Positions 27,759 through 37,024 of a DNA stretch of 64,000 bases are shown here, piece by piece. Under the pieces are notes generated by a model. That model searched no databases, was not told the DNA's origin, and saw only the letters and a list, made by a program, of their open reading frames with translations. The position numbers and the translations under genes were made by a program. This DNA comes from Glaciecola sp965658765. Its GTDB lineage: Bacteria > Pseudomonadota > Gammaproteobacteria > Enterobacterales > Alteromonadaceae. Location of the stretch: positions 65,003-129,002 of the forward strand of contig CBFHTO010000002.1 of NCBI GenBank assembly GCA_965658765.1, written 5' to 3'. Each line of letters opens with the position of its first letter. Within the stretch, counting starts at the first letter, position 1.

Positions 27759-29099
27759 ATGAGCGCGAGAGAAGCAAATTTTGATGGATTAGTGGGGCCA
27801 ACACACAACTATGCGGGGCTATCGTTTGGTAACGTTGCATCAAAGTCAAACGCTAAAGCAATCAGTAATCCTAAAAAGGCAGCGTTGCAAGGGCTCGAAA
27901 AAATGAAGTCTCTAGCGGATCTTGGAATGACTCAAGGCGTACTAGCCCCTCAAGAGCGCCCAGACATGCAAACTTTGAGATCATTAGGTTTTGTCGGCAG
28001 TGATGCAGAAGTCCTTGCAAAAGCGGCAAATGAAGCCCCAGAAATACTAGCTGCATGTTGTTCTGCTTCAAGTATGTGGACTGCAAATGCTGCAACAGTA
28101 TCGCCAAGTGCAGATTGTTCAGATGGTAAAGTTCATTTTACACCAGCAAATTTAACCAATAAGTTTCATCGCTCAATAGAAGCAACAGTGACAGCGCGCG
28201 TCCTGAAAGCGACCTTCCCTGACTCTGCATATTTCCAACATCATGCTCATCTTCCTGAAAATGACCATTTTGGAGATGAAGGGGCAGCAAATCACACTAG
28301 ATTATGTAAAGACTATGATGATCAGGGAATTGAATTATTTGTATACGGAAAACACGCTTTCAATCATACTTCACCAGCACCCAAGAAATACCCTGCTAGA
28401 CAGACTCTCGAAGCAAGCAAAGCAATTGCACGTTTGCATGGTTTATCTCCAGAATACACGATATTTGCACAACAAAATCCGGATGTTATCGACCAAGGTG
28501 TTTTTCATAATGACGTCATTGCCGTCGGAAACAAAAACGTTCTTTTTTATCATCAAGATGCTTTCTTGAATACCAATGCAGTGCGTAATGACATTTTATC
28601 GGTTTTTAAGGGTGCTCCTTTTCACTTTATTGAAGTACCTACAAGCGATGTTAGTGTTAACGACGCAGTAAATAGTTATTTATTTAATACTCAACTGTTA
28701 AGCTTACCTAGTGGAAAAATGATCATAGTTGCGCCATTAGAGTGTTCCGAGAATGAGGCTGTAAAGCGCTACTTAGAACGTTTAGTTAAAATGGATAACC
28801 CAATTACAGAAGTTAAGTTTTACGATGTAAAACAAAGTATGCATAACGGCGGTGGCCCCGCCTGCCTGCGTCTTCGAGTTGTCCTTGAGGATGAAGAACT
28901 TGCTTCGGTTAACCCGAATACACTCATGAACGAAGTATTATATGAAAAGCTAGTAAATTGGGTGAAAAAGCATTACAGAGATGAGCTAAGGCCTGATGAT
29001 TTTGCCGATGTATCTTTGTTGAATGAATCAAGAACAGCATTGGACGAACTAACAAAAATAATGAATTTAGGATCCATATATCCGTTTCAAAGGGTTTAA
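27759..29099 (+). CDS. astB: N-succinylarginine dihydrolase
   Basis: Second enzyme of the arginine succinyltransferase pathway: hydrolyses N2-succinylarginine to N2-succinylornithine, CO2 and ammonia. At 446 residues it matches the family. Diagnostic segments are NFDGLVGPTHNYAGLSFGN at the N terminus, HHAHLPENDHFGDEGAANHT in the middle, and QSMHNGGGPACLRLRV with the catalytic Cys near 369. The other ast genes (astC, astA, astD, astE) are not in the window, so this gene stands alone. It has its own promoter and a GCAGAGGGTAATGT leader before the ATG. Confidence 0.95.
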   Translation: MSAREANFDGLVGPTHNYAGLSFGNVASKSNAKAISNPKKAALQGLEKMKSLADLGMTQGVLAPQERPDMQTLRSLGFVGSDAEVLAKAANEAPEILAACCSASSMWTANAATVSPSADCSDGKVHFTPANLTNKFHRSIEATVTARVLKATFPDSAYFQHHAHLPENDHFGDEGAANHTRLCKDYDDQGIELFVYGKHAFNHTSPAPKKYPARQTLEASKAIARLHGLSPEYTIFAQQNPDVIDQGVFHNDVIAVGNKNVLFYHQDAFLNTNAVRNDILSVFKGAPFHFIEVPTSDVSVNDAVNSYLFNTQLLSLPSGKMIIVAPLECSENEAVKRYLERLVKMDNPITEVKFYDVKQSMHNGGGPACLRLRVVLEDEELASVNPNTLMNEVLYEKLVNWVKKHYRDELRPDDFADVSLLNESRTALDELTKIMNLGSIYPFQRV

Positions 29100-29355
29100 T
29101 CAAAGAATAGTCAAAGGGTAAGTTTTCAATTTTTCACTTAATCTGGCATTGTCGATTACGTCATTGCCAGAGCAAATAAAAGTCAAAAAAAAGACGAAAA
29201 ATAGACAAGGTTGAAATATATTAACCAACTATTGCGATTGAACGGCTTTACGTTCAACTTTGTGTGTTCATCTTTGTGTAATGGTAGTTGGGAAACATGC
29301 TGCTTATGCAAGCTATAAAACCTTTTAAAAATATTTAGATTTGATGGTATCTCGT

Positions 29356-31041
29356 TCACTCAGAATTAGTTTTTTCAGCTTCAGTTTCTTCGATATAAAC
29401 AGTCTGTAAACCGTGTTTTTTTCTCCGCAGATCACCGAAAATAGCAATCACTAATGATGCTCCCATCATCACCATTACTAAACTAAATGGAAGCGCGCCA
29501 ATTACCATTGCCGTGCGGATCGCATCTAAGCCCCCAGCGATGATTAGGCCTCCCACAACTAATGCAAGCGCCCCGCCCCAAAACAAAATATGTGGACGAG
29601 CTTTTGGCCCCTCATCTCCGGCCGCATTGATTGTATTAATAATTAACACGGCACTGTCGGCAGAGGTAATTAAATAAGTAAGCAATAAAATAACGATAAC
29701 AACCGACATAGCAAAAGCTAAATTTTCATTTAAAATCACTCCTAGCATCGCAAATAATTGCTCAGCCTGGCCTGCATTTGCAATGGCTCCATTGGCAATT
29801 CCTGAAAGCTCTAAATCTATAGCGGTACCGCCTACTAAAGCAAACCACACAAAACACATAGCAGCCGGCCCTAACATAGCCCCGAAAATATACTCTCTTA
29901 TGGTTCGACCTTTTGAAATACGTGCTAAAAAAAGCCCCACAAACGGGGCAAAAGCTATCCACCACGCCCAGTAGAAAATCGTCCAGGCGCCCTGCCAATC
30001 AGCTAGGGCATCTCCCATTTCGCTGCCATCTTTCGTCCATACGCGGAAAATATTTTCGGGTATGGATACGACATAATCTGCAATTCCGACGAAGAAACTA
30101 GACAAGCCGAAAAAGGTCGAGCCAAACAAAAGGAAGAAACAAAGGACGAACATACTCAGTACCATATTGATATTTGATAGCCACTTTATTCCTTTGCCAA
30201 CACCTGATAATGCCGAGAGTGTAGAGCCGCCCATGATGACGACAAGTGCCAAGAGTATGCCTGCCTTAGAGGCAGATTGTTTACCTTTAGCATCGATGGT
30301 ATAGAGCCAATCGCCGAACCCAATAGTTGATAAACCAGAAATAAACTGTTCTACACCGAACCCTAAAGTTTGCGAAATACCAAGGACGGTGGCTATTACA
30401 GCAATTATGTCTATTGCATGACCCAGTGGTCCAGATAGCTTTTTGCCAAACAAAGGTGTGAGAGATGACCGAATAGTCAATGGCAAGCTTCTTCGATATG
30501 AATAAAACGCAAGCGACAGACCAACAATGGCATATGCAGTCCACGCAGCAAACCCCCAATGTGTGAATGACCAAATGTAGGCATCACGGACGTTCTCATG
30601 TGTACTACCTTCAGTTATTCCCATAATAGTACTGGGGTTTTCAGCAAAGTGGTACATCGGCTCAGCCGTTGCAAAGGTTAACATTCCAATGCCAATACCT
30701 GCCCCAAACATCATTGAAAACCAAGAAAAATTAGAGAATTCAGGGCGGTCTTGTGCACAGCCCAAACGCAAGCGACCTACTTTTGGTAAAAGCGCCAAGC
30801 ATATCGAAAGTATCATGAAGAAGGCCATTGCATACACATACCAATAGTTAAATATAGCGAGTATGAGTGTGTTTAGTTGCCCTAATACTGAAGAGGCATT
30901 ATCAGGAAAAGCGATGGCCCATAAGATTAAAGCTCCGACTAAAATCTTTGCGGAGATAGTTACGTCTTTACTGAAGCCTCGGTAAAAACCCGACTTGGCT
31001 ACGCGGATAAATAAATCAGTTAAAGGGGGTTTTATGATAAT
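29356..31041 (-). CDS. BCCT family betaine/choline/carnitine-type transporter, start codon unclear
   Basis: Na+- or H+-coupled osmolyte importer. BCCT signatures include FSMMFGAGIGIGMLTFATAE and the core FYWAWWIAFAPFVGLFLARI. The first ordinary start in frame is a GTG at 30837 (493 residues), but the frame stays open upstream and encodes family-like sequence (PPLTDLFIRVAKSGFYRGFS, then a first helix SAKILVGALILWAIAF). No ATG, GTG or TTG occurs in frame between there and a TGA at about 31094. I therefore set the start provisionally at an ATT (31041) after TAAGAAG; a CTG at 31047 is the alternative. This would be a 561-residue protein. A sequencing error is also possible. Confidence 0.85.
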   Translation of the reverse strand: MIIKPPLTDLFIRVAKSGFYRGFSKDVTISAKILVGALILWAIAFPDNASSVLGQLNTLILAIFNYWYVYAMAFFMILSICLALLPKVGRLRLGCAQDRPEFSNFSWFSMMFGAGIGIGMLTFATAEPMYHFAENPSTIMGITEGSTHENVRDAYIWSFTHWGFAAWTAYAIVGLSLAFYSYRRSLPLTIRSSLTPLFGKKLSGPLGHAIDIIAVIATVLGISQTLGFGVEQFISGLSTIGFGDWLYTIDAKGKQSASKAGILLALVVIMGGSTLSALSGVGKGIKWLSNINMVLSMFVLCFFLLFGSTFFGLSSFFVGIADYVVSIPENIFRVWTKDGSEMGDALADWQGAWTIFYWAWWIAFAPFVGLFLARISKGRTIREYIFGAMLGPAAMCFVWFALVGGTAIDLELSGIANGAIANAGQAEQLFAMLGVILNENLAFAMSVVIVILLLTYLITSADSAVLIINTINAAGDEGPKARPHILFWGGALALVVGGLIIAGGLDAIRTAMVIGALPFSLVMVMMGASLVIAIFGDLRRKKHGLQTVYIEETEAEKTNSE

Positions 31042-31069
31042 AAACAGCTTCTTATTTAATAAAGCCTTT

Positions 31070-31097
31070 ATTATACACAGCTGAACAAAAATGTCTC
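31070..31097 (-). promoter_or_regulatory. Candidate promoter of the BCCT gene
   Basis: On the minus strand GAGACA (31092-31097) and a perfect TATAAT (31070-31075) are 16 bp apart. Transcription would begin near 31063, only about 20 nt before the proposed ATT start. Confidence 0.45.
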
Positions 31098-31113
31098 ATT
31101 GGCTCACGAACTT

Positions 31114-31146
31114 GCGAATCTGCGAATTTGCGAATTTGCGAATCTG
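31114..31146. repeat. 8-bp tandem repeat, 4 copies
   Basis: GCGAATCT-GCGAATTT-GCGAATTT-GCGAATCT followed by G. It lies about 17 bp upstream of the candidate -35 box of the BCCT gene. Confidence 0.85.
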
Positions 31147-31235
31147 AGAAGATGCCTAGGTGTTTAGTTTCGTTTGTTTATATCAGTTTCATTCTTTTTT
31201 AAAATTAATTGCTCGTTAACACCTCATGAGCAAAA

Positions 31236-31276
31236 TTGCGAAAAAGCTGAAGTGTATTACTTCACCTTTTCCGCAA
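31236..31276. terminator. Terminator hairpin after the Ig-like lipoprotein gene
   Basis: Long hairpin: TTGCG-AAAAG-TGAAGT arms with two small mismatches pair around a short loop, with T-rich flanks on both strands. It lies 10 bp after the minus-strand lipoprotein stop codon. Confidence 0.7.
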
Positions 31277-31285
31277 TCTTTTTAA

Positions 31286-33514
31286 TTAAGAACGTACTGG
31301 GCACACTGGCGTAGTGCCAAAGGGACTATTGGGAGGCGGAGAGGCCTCATCAGTTAAATCATCAGCAGCAACTGGTAAAGTAAATACTTGAAACTGACTA
31401 GACTCACTTCCTGATGACTGCCCAAAGACGCTCAAAGTTACCCTAGTCCAATGACCAAATTGTCTTGGATATCTAATTTCAACGGTTGCTTGACCAAATT
31501 CGTTGGTTCTCGAAATATTGTCTTTAAAGCTCACTGACGCAACATTGCCCGGCGTTAATAATCCATCTTGATTAGTATCTTCCGTTGTCGCATCTAATAA
31601 ACCATCTCTGTTGACGTCTTCGTTAGCACAGCCAGGGCTTCGAGTAGGTGTATCCCCGCCGCTGATTGTGACATATATATCTGCATCATCGTTCCAAACC
31701 CAGAACCCGGTATAAAATGCACTATCCGCGGGTGATGTTATAGATGCACTTAACTCCGCATCTTTCACAGGTCTGCCGCTAGCGTCAGTCACAAATACTG
31801 CAAACTCTTTTAGGTAAGTTGAATTGTCTGGTGATTGAATAGTCGAGCCTGTACCCAAACTTATGTCAAACGCGCGATCTCCAACAGTTAATGTAGAACT
31901 GCCATTCACGCCTCCTGCACTGGCGTTTATCGTCACACCGTTGTCACCGCTAACTGAGTTAGATGTATATACCGTTGACGCTATACCATTACTATCCGTT
32001 GTAGCCGTATTAGGAGATATTTGTCCGCCAGAACTATCGGCAGTTAAACTAAAATTCACAGTTTGATCTTTGACTAAATTTCCTATTTCATCCCTAACAA
32101 CCGCGGTTATCGTGCTTGTTTGACCTTCAGGGCCAATAAAGTCTGGTGTTGCATCAACAAAAATTGAATCTACTGTTTCAGCAACAAACTCGATCTCTGC
32201 TCGTGCAGTCACTTCGTTACCCTCGTTGTCTACACCTACTGCGGAAATAGACGCGGGTCCGGCATATTCAGATGAAATAGAGAAAGTTGCTTTGCCGTTT
32301 GCATCGGTAAGCACTTCATCTACACCAACAACTCCGCCCACCGAAATATCTCCTCTGCTCGAACTGACCGTAATTAATCCGCTCTCAAAAGCAAGATTAT
32401 CTTTTAGCCACGTAATTTCGAGCTCATGCAAGGTATTTAATGACAAACCATCATCTTCGTCGCTAGCATCAGGTAAGTTAGTGAAGCTAAAATCGTCTTG
32501 TTGAACGTCAATAAAAAATGGACTATTCGTAGTATTTAAAGCACTTGCAGTGATTTCTGCTTTACCAGAAACATCTGAAGTGTAAAGCACGGTTACTTGT
32601 CCACTTGGGCCTGTTTTGGCTTCTGTTTGTTCCAATTGACCTATGGTAGTACTCAAATTGATGGTCTGATTTGGAATACCGTTACCATCAGAGTCTGATA
32701 ATACAAAAGTAATAGGTGCTGAATCATTAATAATAATTGATGAAGGGCCGTTTACGTTAATTTCCGTTCCCACAACTTTAATGGTTAATTCCTGGCTTAA
32801 TGTAGCGGTGCTTGCTGTTACCGTAATATCCCGGTTCCTTTTATTGTTCTGGGTGCTCAAGGTAGCTCTGGCTGTTCCGTCGTCTCCGGTCGCTGCGTCA
32901 ATATTTGACAATGAAGCCCCTTCATCTGCAGAAAAAGACACACTCACGCCAGGTAATAAAATATTCTGTTCATTTTTAACAACTGCGATTAACTCAACGT
33001 CATCACCGCCACTTGAGGCCAATTGAACTGCACTTGCAAATAACTCAAGGTCTACAGGTGTCTGTTGCTTAGTCCCAGCGCTTTCGAAACCTTTTACGAC
33101 TTGTGATCCGTTTTCAATGCTCGCAGTTAAAGTACCACTGCCTGACAAGGAACCAACACTAAGTTCAATGACCGCTTCACCTTGTGCATTAGTTAATGCG
33201 GTTCCTGTGTCATTATTAAATTCCGCTAAGTCATCGATACTCAGCAAAAACGTTACCACTATGCCATTTTGCGCCACGCCATCTTGATTAGTAACGGTAG
33301 CGGTTGCTATGAGTGGATTACCTTCAGAAACTTCACTGCTTGCTTCTCCAGCACTGTTTGTAAACGCCAATGTAAGGTTGAACGACGTATTCACAGGCGT
33401 TGTAGGATTATTTGTTCCAGTATCATCTCGCGAAAGAGATTCTCCACCGCCACCACAGCCTGCCATAAGCAACAAGGTGGCGATCGTAATAAGTAAAGAT
33501 TGAAAACGTTTCAT
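31286..33514 (-). CDS. Ig-like (Big_1/invasin-type) domain lipoprotein
   Basis: A 742-residue surface or periplasmic lipoprotein. The ATG at 33514 gives a signal peptide with lipobox LLLMAGC; Cys20 is the lipidation site and is followed by Gly residues. An in-frame ATG 10 codons upstream is less likely. The body consists of repeated bacterial Ig-like blocks of about 100 residues, each with the GxATATVTNQDG / A.A.V.DE.GN / DSNGIASTVYTS style of Big_1 domains. Near residues 633-654 two DxNxDGxxx loops (DVNRDGLLD, DTNQDGLLT) look like EF-hand calcium sites. Function unknown; adhesion or cell-surface structure is an inference from the fold. Confidence 0.82.
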   Translation of the reverse strand: MKRFQSLLITIATLLLMAGCGGGGESLSRDDTGTNNPTTPVNTSFNLTLAFTNSAGEASSEVSEGNPLIATATVTNQDGVAQNGIVVTFLLSIDDLAEFNNDTGTALTNAQGEAVIELSVGSLSGSGTLTASIENGSQVVKGFESAGTKQQTPVDLELFASAVQLASSGGDDVELIAVVKNEQNILLPGVSVSFSADEGASLSNIDAATGDDGTARATLSTQNNKRNRDITVTASTATLSQELTIKVVGTEINVNGPSSIIINDSAPITFVLSDSDGNGIPNQTINLSTTIGQLEQTEAKTGPSGQVTVLYTSDVSGKAEITASALNTTNSPFFIDVQQDDFSFTNLPDASDEDDGLSLNTLHELEITWLKDNLAFESGLITVSSSRGDISVGGVVGVDEVLTDANGKATFSISSEYAGPASISAVGVDNEGNEVTARAEIEFVAETVDSIFVDATPDFIGPEGQTSTITAVVRDEIGNLVKDQTVNFSLTADSSGGQISPNTATTDSNGIASTVYTSNSVSGDNGVTINASAGGVNGSSTLTVGDRAFDISLGTGSTIQSPDNSTYLKEFAVFVTDASGRPVKDAELSASITSPADSAFYTGFWVWNDDADIYVTISGGDTPTRSPGCANEDVNRDGLLDATTEDTNQDGLLTPGNVASVSFKDNISRTNEFGQATVEIRYPRQFGHWTRVTLSVFGQSSGSESSQFQVFTLPVAADDLTDEASPPPNSPFGTTPVCPVRS

Positions 33515-33544
33515 TATGTGACCCTTTGGAAAATGGCAAATCAA

Positions 33545-33574
33545 TTTACAGTCGCTCGGTTTAGAGTGTATAAA
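33545..33574 (+). promoter_or_regulatory. Candidate promoter of the DAACS symporter gene
   Basis: TTTACA (33545-33550) and TATAAA (33569-33574) are 18 bp apart, about 73 bp before the ATG, in the divergent gap with the lipoprotein gene. Confidence 0.38.
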
Positions 33575-33647
33575 AGGTTTTAGCTTTTGCGTTATACTTG
33601 TTAATCTTAGGTATCCAGACTAATAACCAAAACAACAAGGTCTATTC

Positions 33648-34946
33648 ATGTCAAACACAGATGGTAAATCCAATTTAACTGTTCGAATTCTTATCGGCAT
33701 GTTTGCAGGAATCGTTATAGGTTCATTTATACAAATGTTATATGACGATTCTGGCGATTTAGTATTATCGTTTTTAGGTATAAATTTTTCGCTTCAAGGA
33801 TTTTTTGTTCAAGGCATTTTCGAGGTGGGTGGCAAAATTTTTGTTAACTCATTAAAGATGTTGGTCGTACCGCTTGTTTTCGTATCTTTAGTCTGCGGTG
33901 TTAGTAGTCTGTCGGACCCATCCAAGTTAGGTAGACTTGGTGGTAAGTCATTGGGCCTTTACATCATGACTACTGGGATAGCCGTTACATTTGCTTTGAT
34001 AATGGCTTTAATTATTCAGCCTGGCGCAAATTTCACCATTCCTACATCAACAGATTTTGTGGCTAAAGAAGCACCAGCACTGGCTCAAGTCATTATCGAT
34101 ATGTTTCCTTCAAATCCTATAAGTTCTATGGCCGAAGGAAATATGCTGCAAATTATCGTGTTTTCCTTACTGTTTGGCGTAGCGATAACCAAAGCAGGAG
34201 ATCACGGCAAAAAGATTCAAGCCGCATTCGAATCACTAAATGATGTAATAATGAAAATCGTATTAATCATTATGAATCTAGCTCCTTATGGCGTCTTCTT
34301 TTTGATGGCAAAACTAGCTGCTACAGTGGAGTTAGAAGCATTTGGAAGCATTTTGACGTATTTCTTCTTGGTTTTCTTCTTGCTCATTTTACATGCCTTA
34401 ATTACCTATCCTACCCTGCTAGTGCTTCTTGCAAGACTAAACCCGATCATCCTTTTGACGAAAATGAAAGACACTGCAATATTTGCTTTTAGTTCGTCTA
34501 GCAGCAGCGCAACCTTACCTGTAACTATGGCAACGGCTAGAAATAAACTGGGTGTAAAACGTTCAGTCGCCTCTTTTACTATCCCATTAGGCGCTACGAT
34601 AAATATGGACGGGACGGCTATCATGCAGGGCGTTGCAACCGTTTTCATAGCACAAGTTTATGGTGTTGATTTGTCGACCAGCGATCTATTGATGGTTGTA
34701 CTTACTGCTACGCTTGCTTCTGTGGGCACTGCGGGTGTACCTGGCGTTGGCCTTATTATGTTGGCAATGGTCTTGCAGCAAGTCAATCTGCCCGTCGACG
34801 GTATTGCTCTTATCATTGGTATCGACCGTTTGTTAGATATGACAAGGACCGTTGTTAACGTCACGGGTGATTGCACAGTAGCGTGCATAGTTGCGAAGTC
34901 AGAAAAAGAATTAGACGAAGAAGTTTTCAACGACCGAACCCTTTAA
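33648..34946 (+). CDS. Dicarboxylate/amino acid:cation symporter (DAACS family)
   Basis: A 432-residue inner-membrane symporter of the GltP/DctA group, importing dicarboxylates or acidic amino acids with Na+ or H+. Family landmarks are the serine-rich re-entrant loop FSSSSSSATLPVTM, the TM7 motif GATINMDGTAIMQG, and the C-terminal GIDRLLDMTRTVVNVTGD. The ribosome site AAGG lies about 9 bp before the ATG. The exact substrate cannot be set from sequence. Confidence 0.92.
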   Translation: MSNTDGKSNLTVRILIGMFAGIVIGSFIQMLYDDSGDLVLSFLGINFSLQGFFVQGIFEVGGKIFVNSLKMLVVPLVFVSLVCGVSSLSDPSKLGRLGGKSLGLYIMTTGIAVTFALIMALIIQPGANFTIPTSTDFVAKEAPALAQVIIDMFPSNPISSMAEGNMLQIIVFSLLFGVAITKAGDHGKKIQAAFESLNDVIMKIVLIIMNLAPYGVFFLMAKLAATVELEAFGSILTYFFLVFFLLILHALITYPTLLVLLARLNPIILLTKMKDTAIFAFSSSSSSATLPVTMATARNKLGVKRSVASFTIPLGATINMDGTAIMQGVATVFIAQVYGVDLSTSDLLMVVLTATLASVGTAGVPGVGLIMLAMVLQQVNLPVDGIALIIGIDRLLDMTRTVVNVTGDCTVACIVAKSEKELDEEVFNDRTL

Positions 34947-34957
34947 CTGATAAATAT

Positions 34958-35698
34958 TTACATTACGCATAGTTGTTGCGCTATTTCACTCTTTGAATGT
35001 GCGCAACTTCTTATTAACTTACTTTTAAGAATGTCCATTTCATATTTTAGTAGAGCTTTTTTACTATTTGGCTGGTCTTCAAGGTAATTATATACTTTTG
35101 ATAGAGTGAAAAGCTTGCCGACCTTAGCTTGATCAAGTCTAAGTTCTTCTTTCACCTTATTTGCCCAATCGTCTGCCAGATATTCAGCATATTCTATGAA
35201 CCGAGGAGAAGCATAATATTCATACAAGCTTTTTGTGGCATGGTGACCATATTCATGAAGTACCACGTCCAATATCGCATTATGAGCTAAATGTTTTTCT
35301 TTTGCTCCATAAATGAGATCCAAAAATGCTAAGGATATATGCACTTCAGGCCCTTCGTTGTATATCGCATAGCCGATACCTGGCAACTCCATTTTAGTAT
35401 CTATAATCAATGAAGTTGTATTCATCAACTGTAAAAGTTGCTCGTCCTGTTTTTGCTTTGCATAACGCACAATTGTGTCTTGTATTTGCGCCAAGCGCTC
35501 GGAATACAGTTGTACCAAGTGTTCCGGATGCACTGAAGTTTCATCAGGGATATGATTTTTAGATTCATAATCCCCTGCACTCACATATATGTATGTAGAT
35601 GATTTCTCTGCATAGACGATATTAGAAAACCCTGCAAAGATAACAAGCGCATAACAGTTAGCCCTATATTTAACATGTGACAGCAAAGACAACAGCAT
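34958..35698 (-). CDS. Predicted secreted zinc metallopeptidase (HExxH), family unknown
   Basis: A 246-residue protein I cannot place in a named family. Residues about 10-30 are hydrophobic and end NIVYAEKS, consistent with a signal peptide. The zincin motif H148-E149-Y-G-H152 lies in the helix DVVLHEYGHHATKS. An acidic segment follows about 20 residues later (E172-YLAD176-D177-WA) and could supply the third zinc ligand, as in ExxxD-type metallopeptidases. Two Cys lie near the C terminus. Its stop is 12 bp from that of the convergent DAACS gene. No strong ribosome site is visible, so the start is tentative. Confidence 0.65.
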   Translation of the reverse strand: MLLSLLSHVKYRANCYALVIFAGFSNIVYAEKSSTYIYVSAGDYESKNHIPDETSVHPEHLVQLYSERLAQIQDTIVRYAKQKQDEQLLQLMNTTSLIIDTKMELPGIGYAIYNEGPEVHISLAFLDLIYGAKEKHLAHNAILDVVLHEYGHHATKSLYEYYASPRFIEYAEYLADDWANKVKEELRLDQAKVGKLFTLSKVYNYLEDQPNSKKALLKYEMDILKSKLIRSCAHSKSEIAQQLCVM

Positions 35699-35795
35699 AT
35701 AAGTAGCCGAAAAAGAATAATAATCTTAGAACGAAAAAAACAAGACTTTAGTTCGCTTCTGATTATTAACTTAGACTAATTAATGAGCAATGTAC

Positions 35796-37019
35796 TTAGT
35801 GTAGGTTTTCTACTGGAGAGAGTTTTATCGCCTGTTTAGCAGGATAAATAGTTGATAATATTGCAATCACAAGTACGAGTACATCAGTAAAAACGACATC
35901 GACCCAACTCAGCTTGGAAGGTATGGTACTGGTAAAATATATATCACCAGATAGAATTTGAATGCCAGATATATATTCGATTATTTCTATTATTTGACTT
36001 AAATAGAGTGCCAACAGCACGCCTATTACCGTTCCAATTAACGCCCCTTTTACTCCATGGTATAAACCTTTGTAAACAAAAATCAGCGCTATATCAAGAT
36101 TTTGTGAGCCTATGGTTTTTAATATAGCAATCTCTTTGCGCCTTTCTTTTACGCTCATAACTAGCGACGACACAATATTAAAACTAGCAACACCAATAAC
36201 AAGCGTTAGCACAATGTACACTAAGGTTTTCACCAATTGAATATCTTGGTAAAGATGACCATGAGTGCGAGTCCAATCAGACATATATGCAGCTTGATTA
36301 AAGCTGTACCCATATTCTCTGATCAATGAGTAGGATTCAAATGCGTCTTTTAATTGAATTTCTATGTGCGTAATACGAGACTGCAACTGCAAAAGCTCGC
36401 CAAGCGTCTGCTTATCTACGAGGCCAATTTGATTATCAATCTCTCCACCAATAGTGAGTACGCCTGCTACTTTAAACCATGCCGATTGTGGTGCTTGAAA
36501 ACTTAAATCTTGGGTGGTGCTTGGAAGTAAAACCTGAATTTCGTCTCCGATTTCTATATTGAGACGTTCTATTATTTTAGCGCCAAGTAGGATATTGCGA
36601 TCGCCTGGCTTGAGGATACTTATATAAGAAGTGTCTACGAACTTTGCATTTAAGTATGTACTATCAGCCCCAACAAGTGAAACAGATTTCATGTCTCGGC
36701 CAAACTGTATAAGCCCCGTCGCTTTATTTAAGGTAAACACAGCTTCAACTCTCGGGTCATTTTCGACCTGCTCAACAAATGTTTGTTCGACAACTAATCC
36801 TTTGTTATCAATGGAAAATAATTCAGCATGCGGTACGATTTTTAAGAGGGAATTTCGCAGTTCATATTCAAAACCGTTCATGATAGACAACAGCAAAATT
36901 AAAACACCTGTTCCCAGTGCGATGCCCGTCGTGCTCGACGAAGAAACAAAACTTATGTAGTGATCCTGCCTTTTACTCTCTCTGAATCTTTTTGAAATTT
37001 CAAATATATAACTTAGCAT
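35796..37019 (-). CDS. lolE: Lipoprotein-releasing ABC transporter permease (LolE-like)
   Basis: Inner-membrane permease of the Lol complex, which extracts outer-membrane lipoproteins and hands them to LolA. About 407 residues: one N-terminal helix, a large periplasmic domain, and three C-terminal helices (FtsX/MacB fold). Sequence is closer to LolE than LolC: SIMNGFEYELRNSLLKIVPH, DIQLVKTLVYIVLTLVIGVA and DIYFTSTIPSKLSWVDVVF. The ATG at 37019 gives a LolE-like start; a TTG at 37028 and GTG at 37022 are in frame too. It starts at the lolD stop, so the two are coupled. No second permease gene (lolC) is adjacent. Confidence 0.86.
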   Translation of the reverse strand: MLSYIFEISKRFRESKRQDHYISFVSSSSTTGIALGTGVLILLLSIMNGFEYELRNSLLKIVPHAELFSIDNKGLVVEQTFVEQVENDPRVEAVFTLNKATGLIQFGRDMKSVSLVGADSTYLNAKFVDTSYISILKPGDRNILLGAKIIERLNIEIGDEIQVLLPSTTQDLSFQAPQSAWFKVAGVLTIGGEIDNQIGLVDKQTLGELLQLQSRITHIEIQLKDAFESYSLIREYGYSFNQAAYMSDWTRTHGHLYQDIQLVKTLVYIVLTLVIGVASFNIVSSLVMSVKERRKEIAILKTIGSQNLDIALIFVYKGLYHGVKGALIGTVIGVLLALYLSQIIEIIEYISGIQILSGDIYFTSTIPSKLSWVDVVFTDVLVLVIAILSTIYPAKQAIKLSPVENLH

Positions 37020-37024
37020 CACGC

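Noticed and set aside
31100..31146. Octamer repeat considered as coding phase-variation switch for BCCT
   Set aside because: All three minus-strand frames hit stops between the repeat and the BCCT coding start, so copy number cannot shift the reading frame; only an effect on the promoter remains possible.
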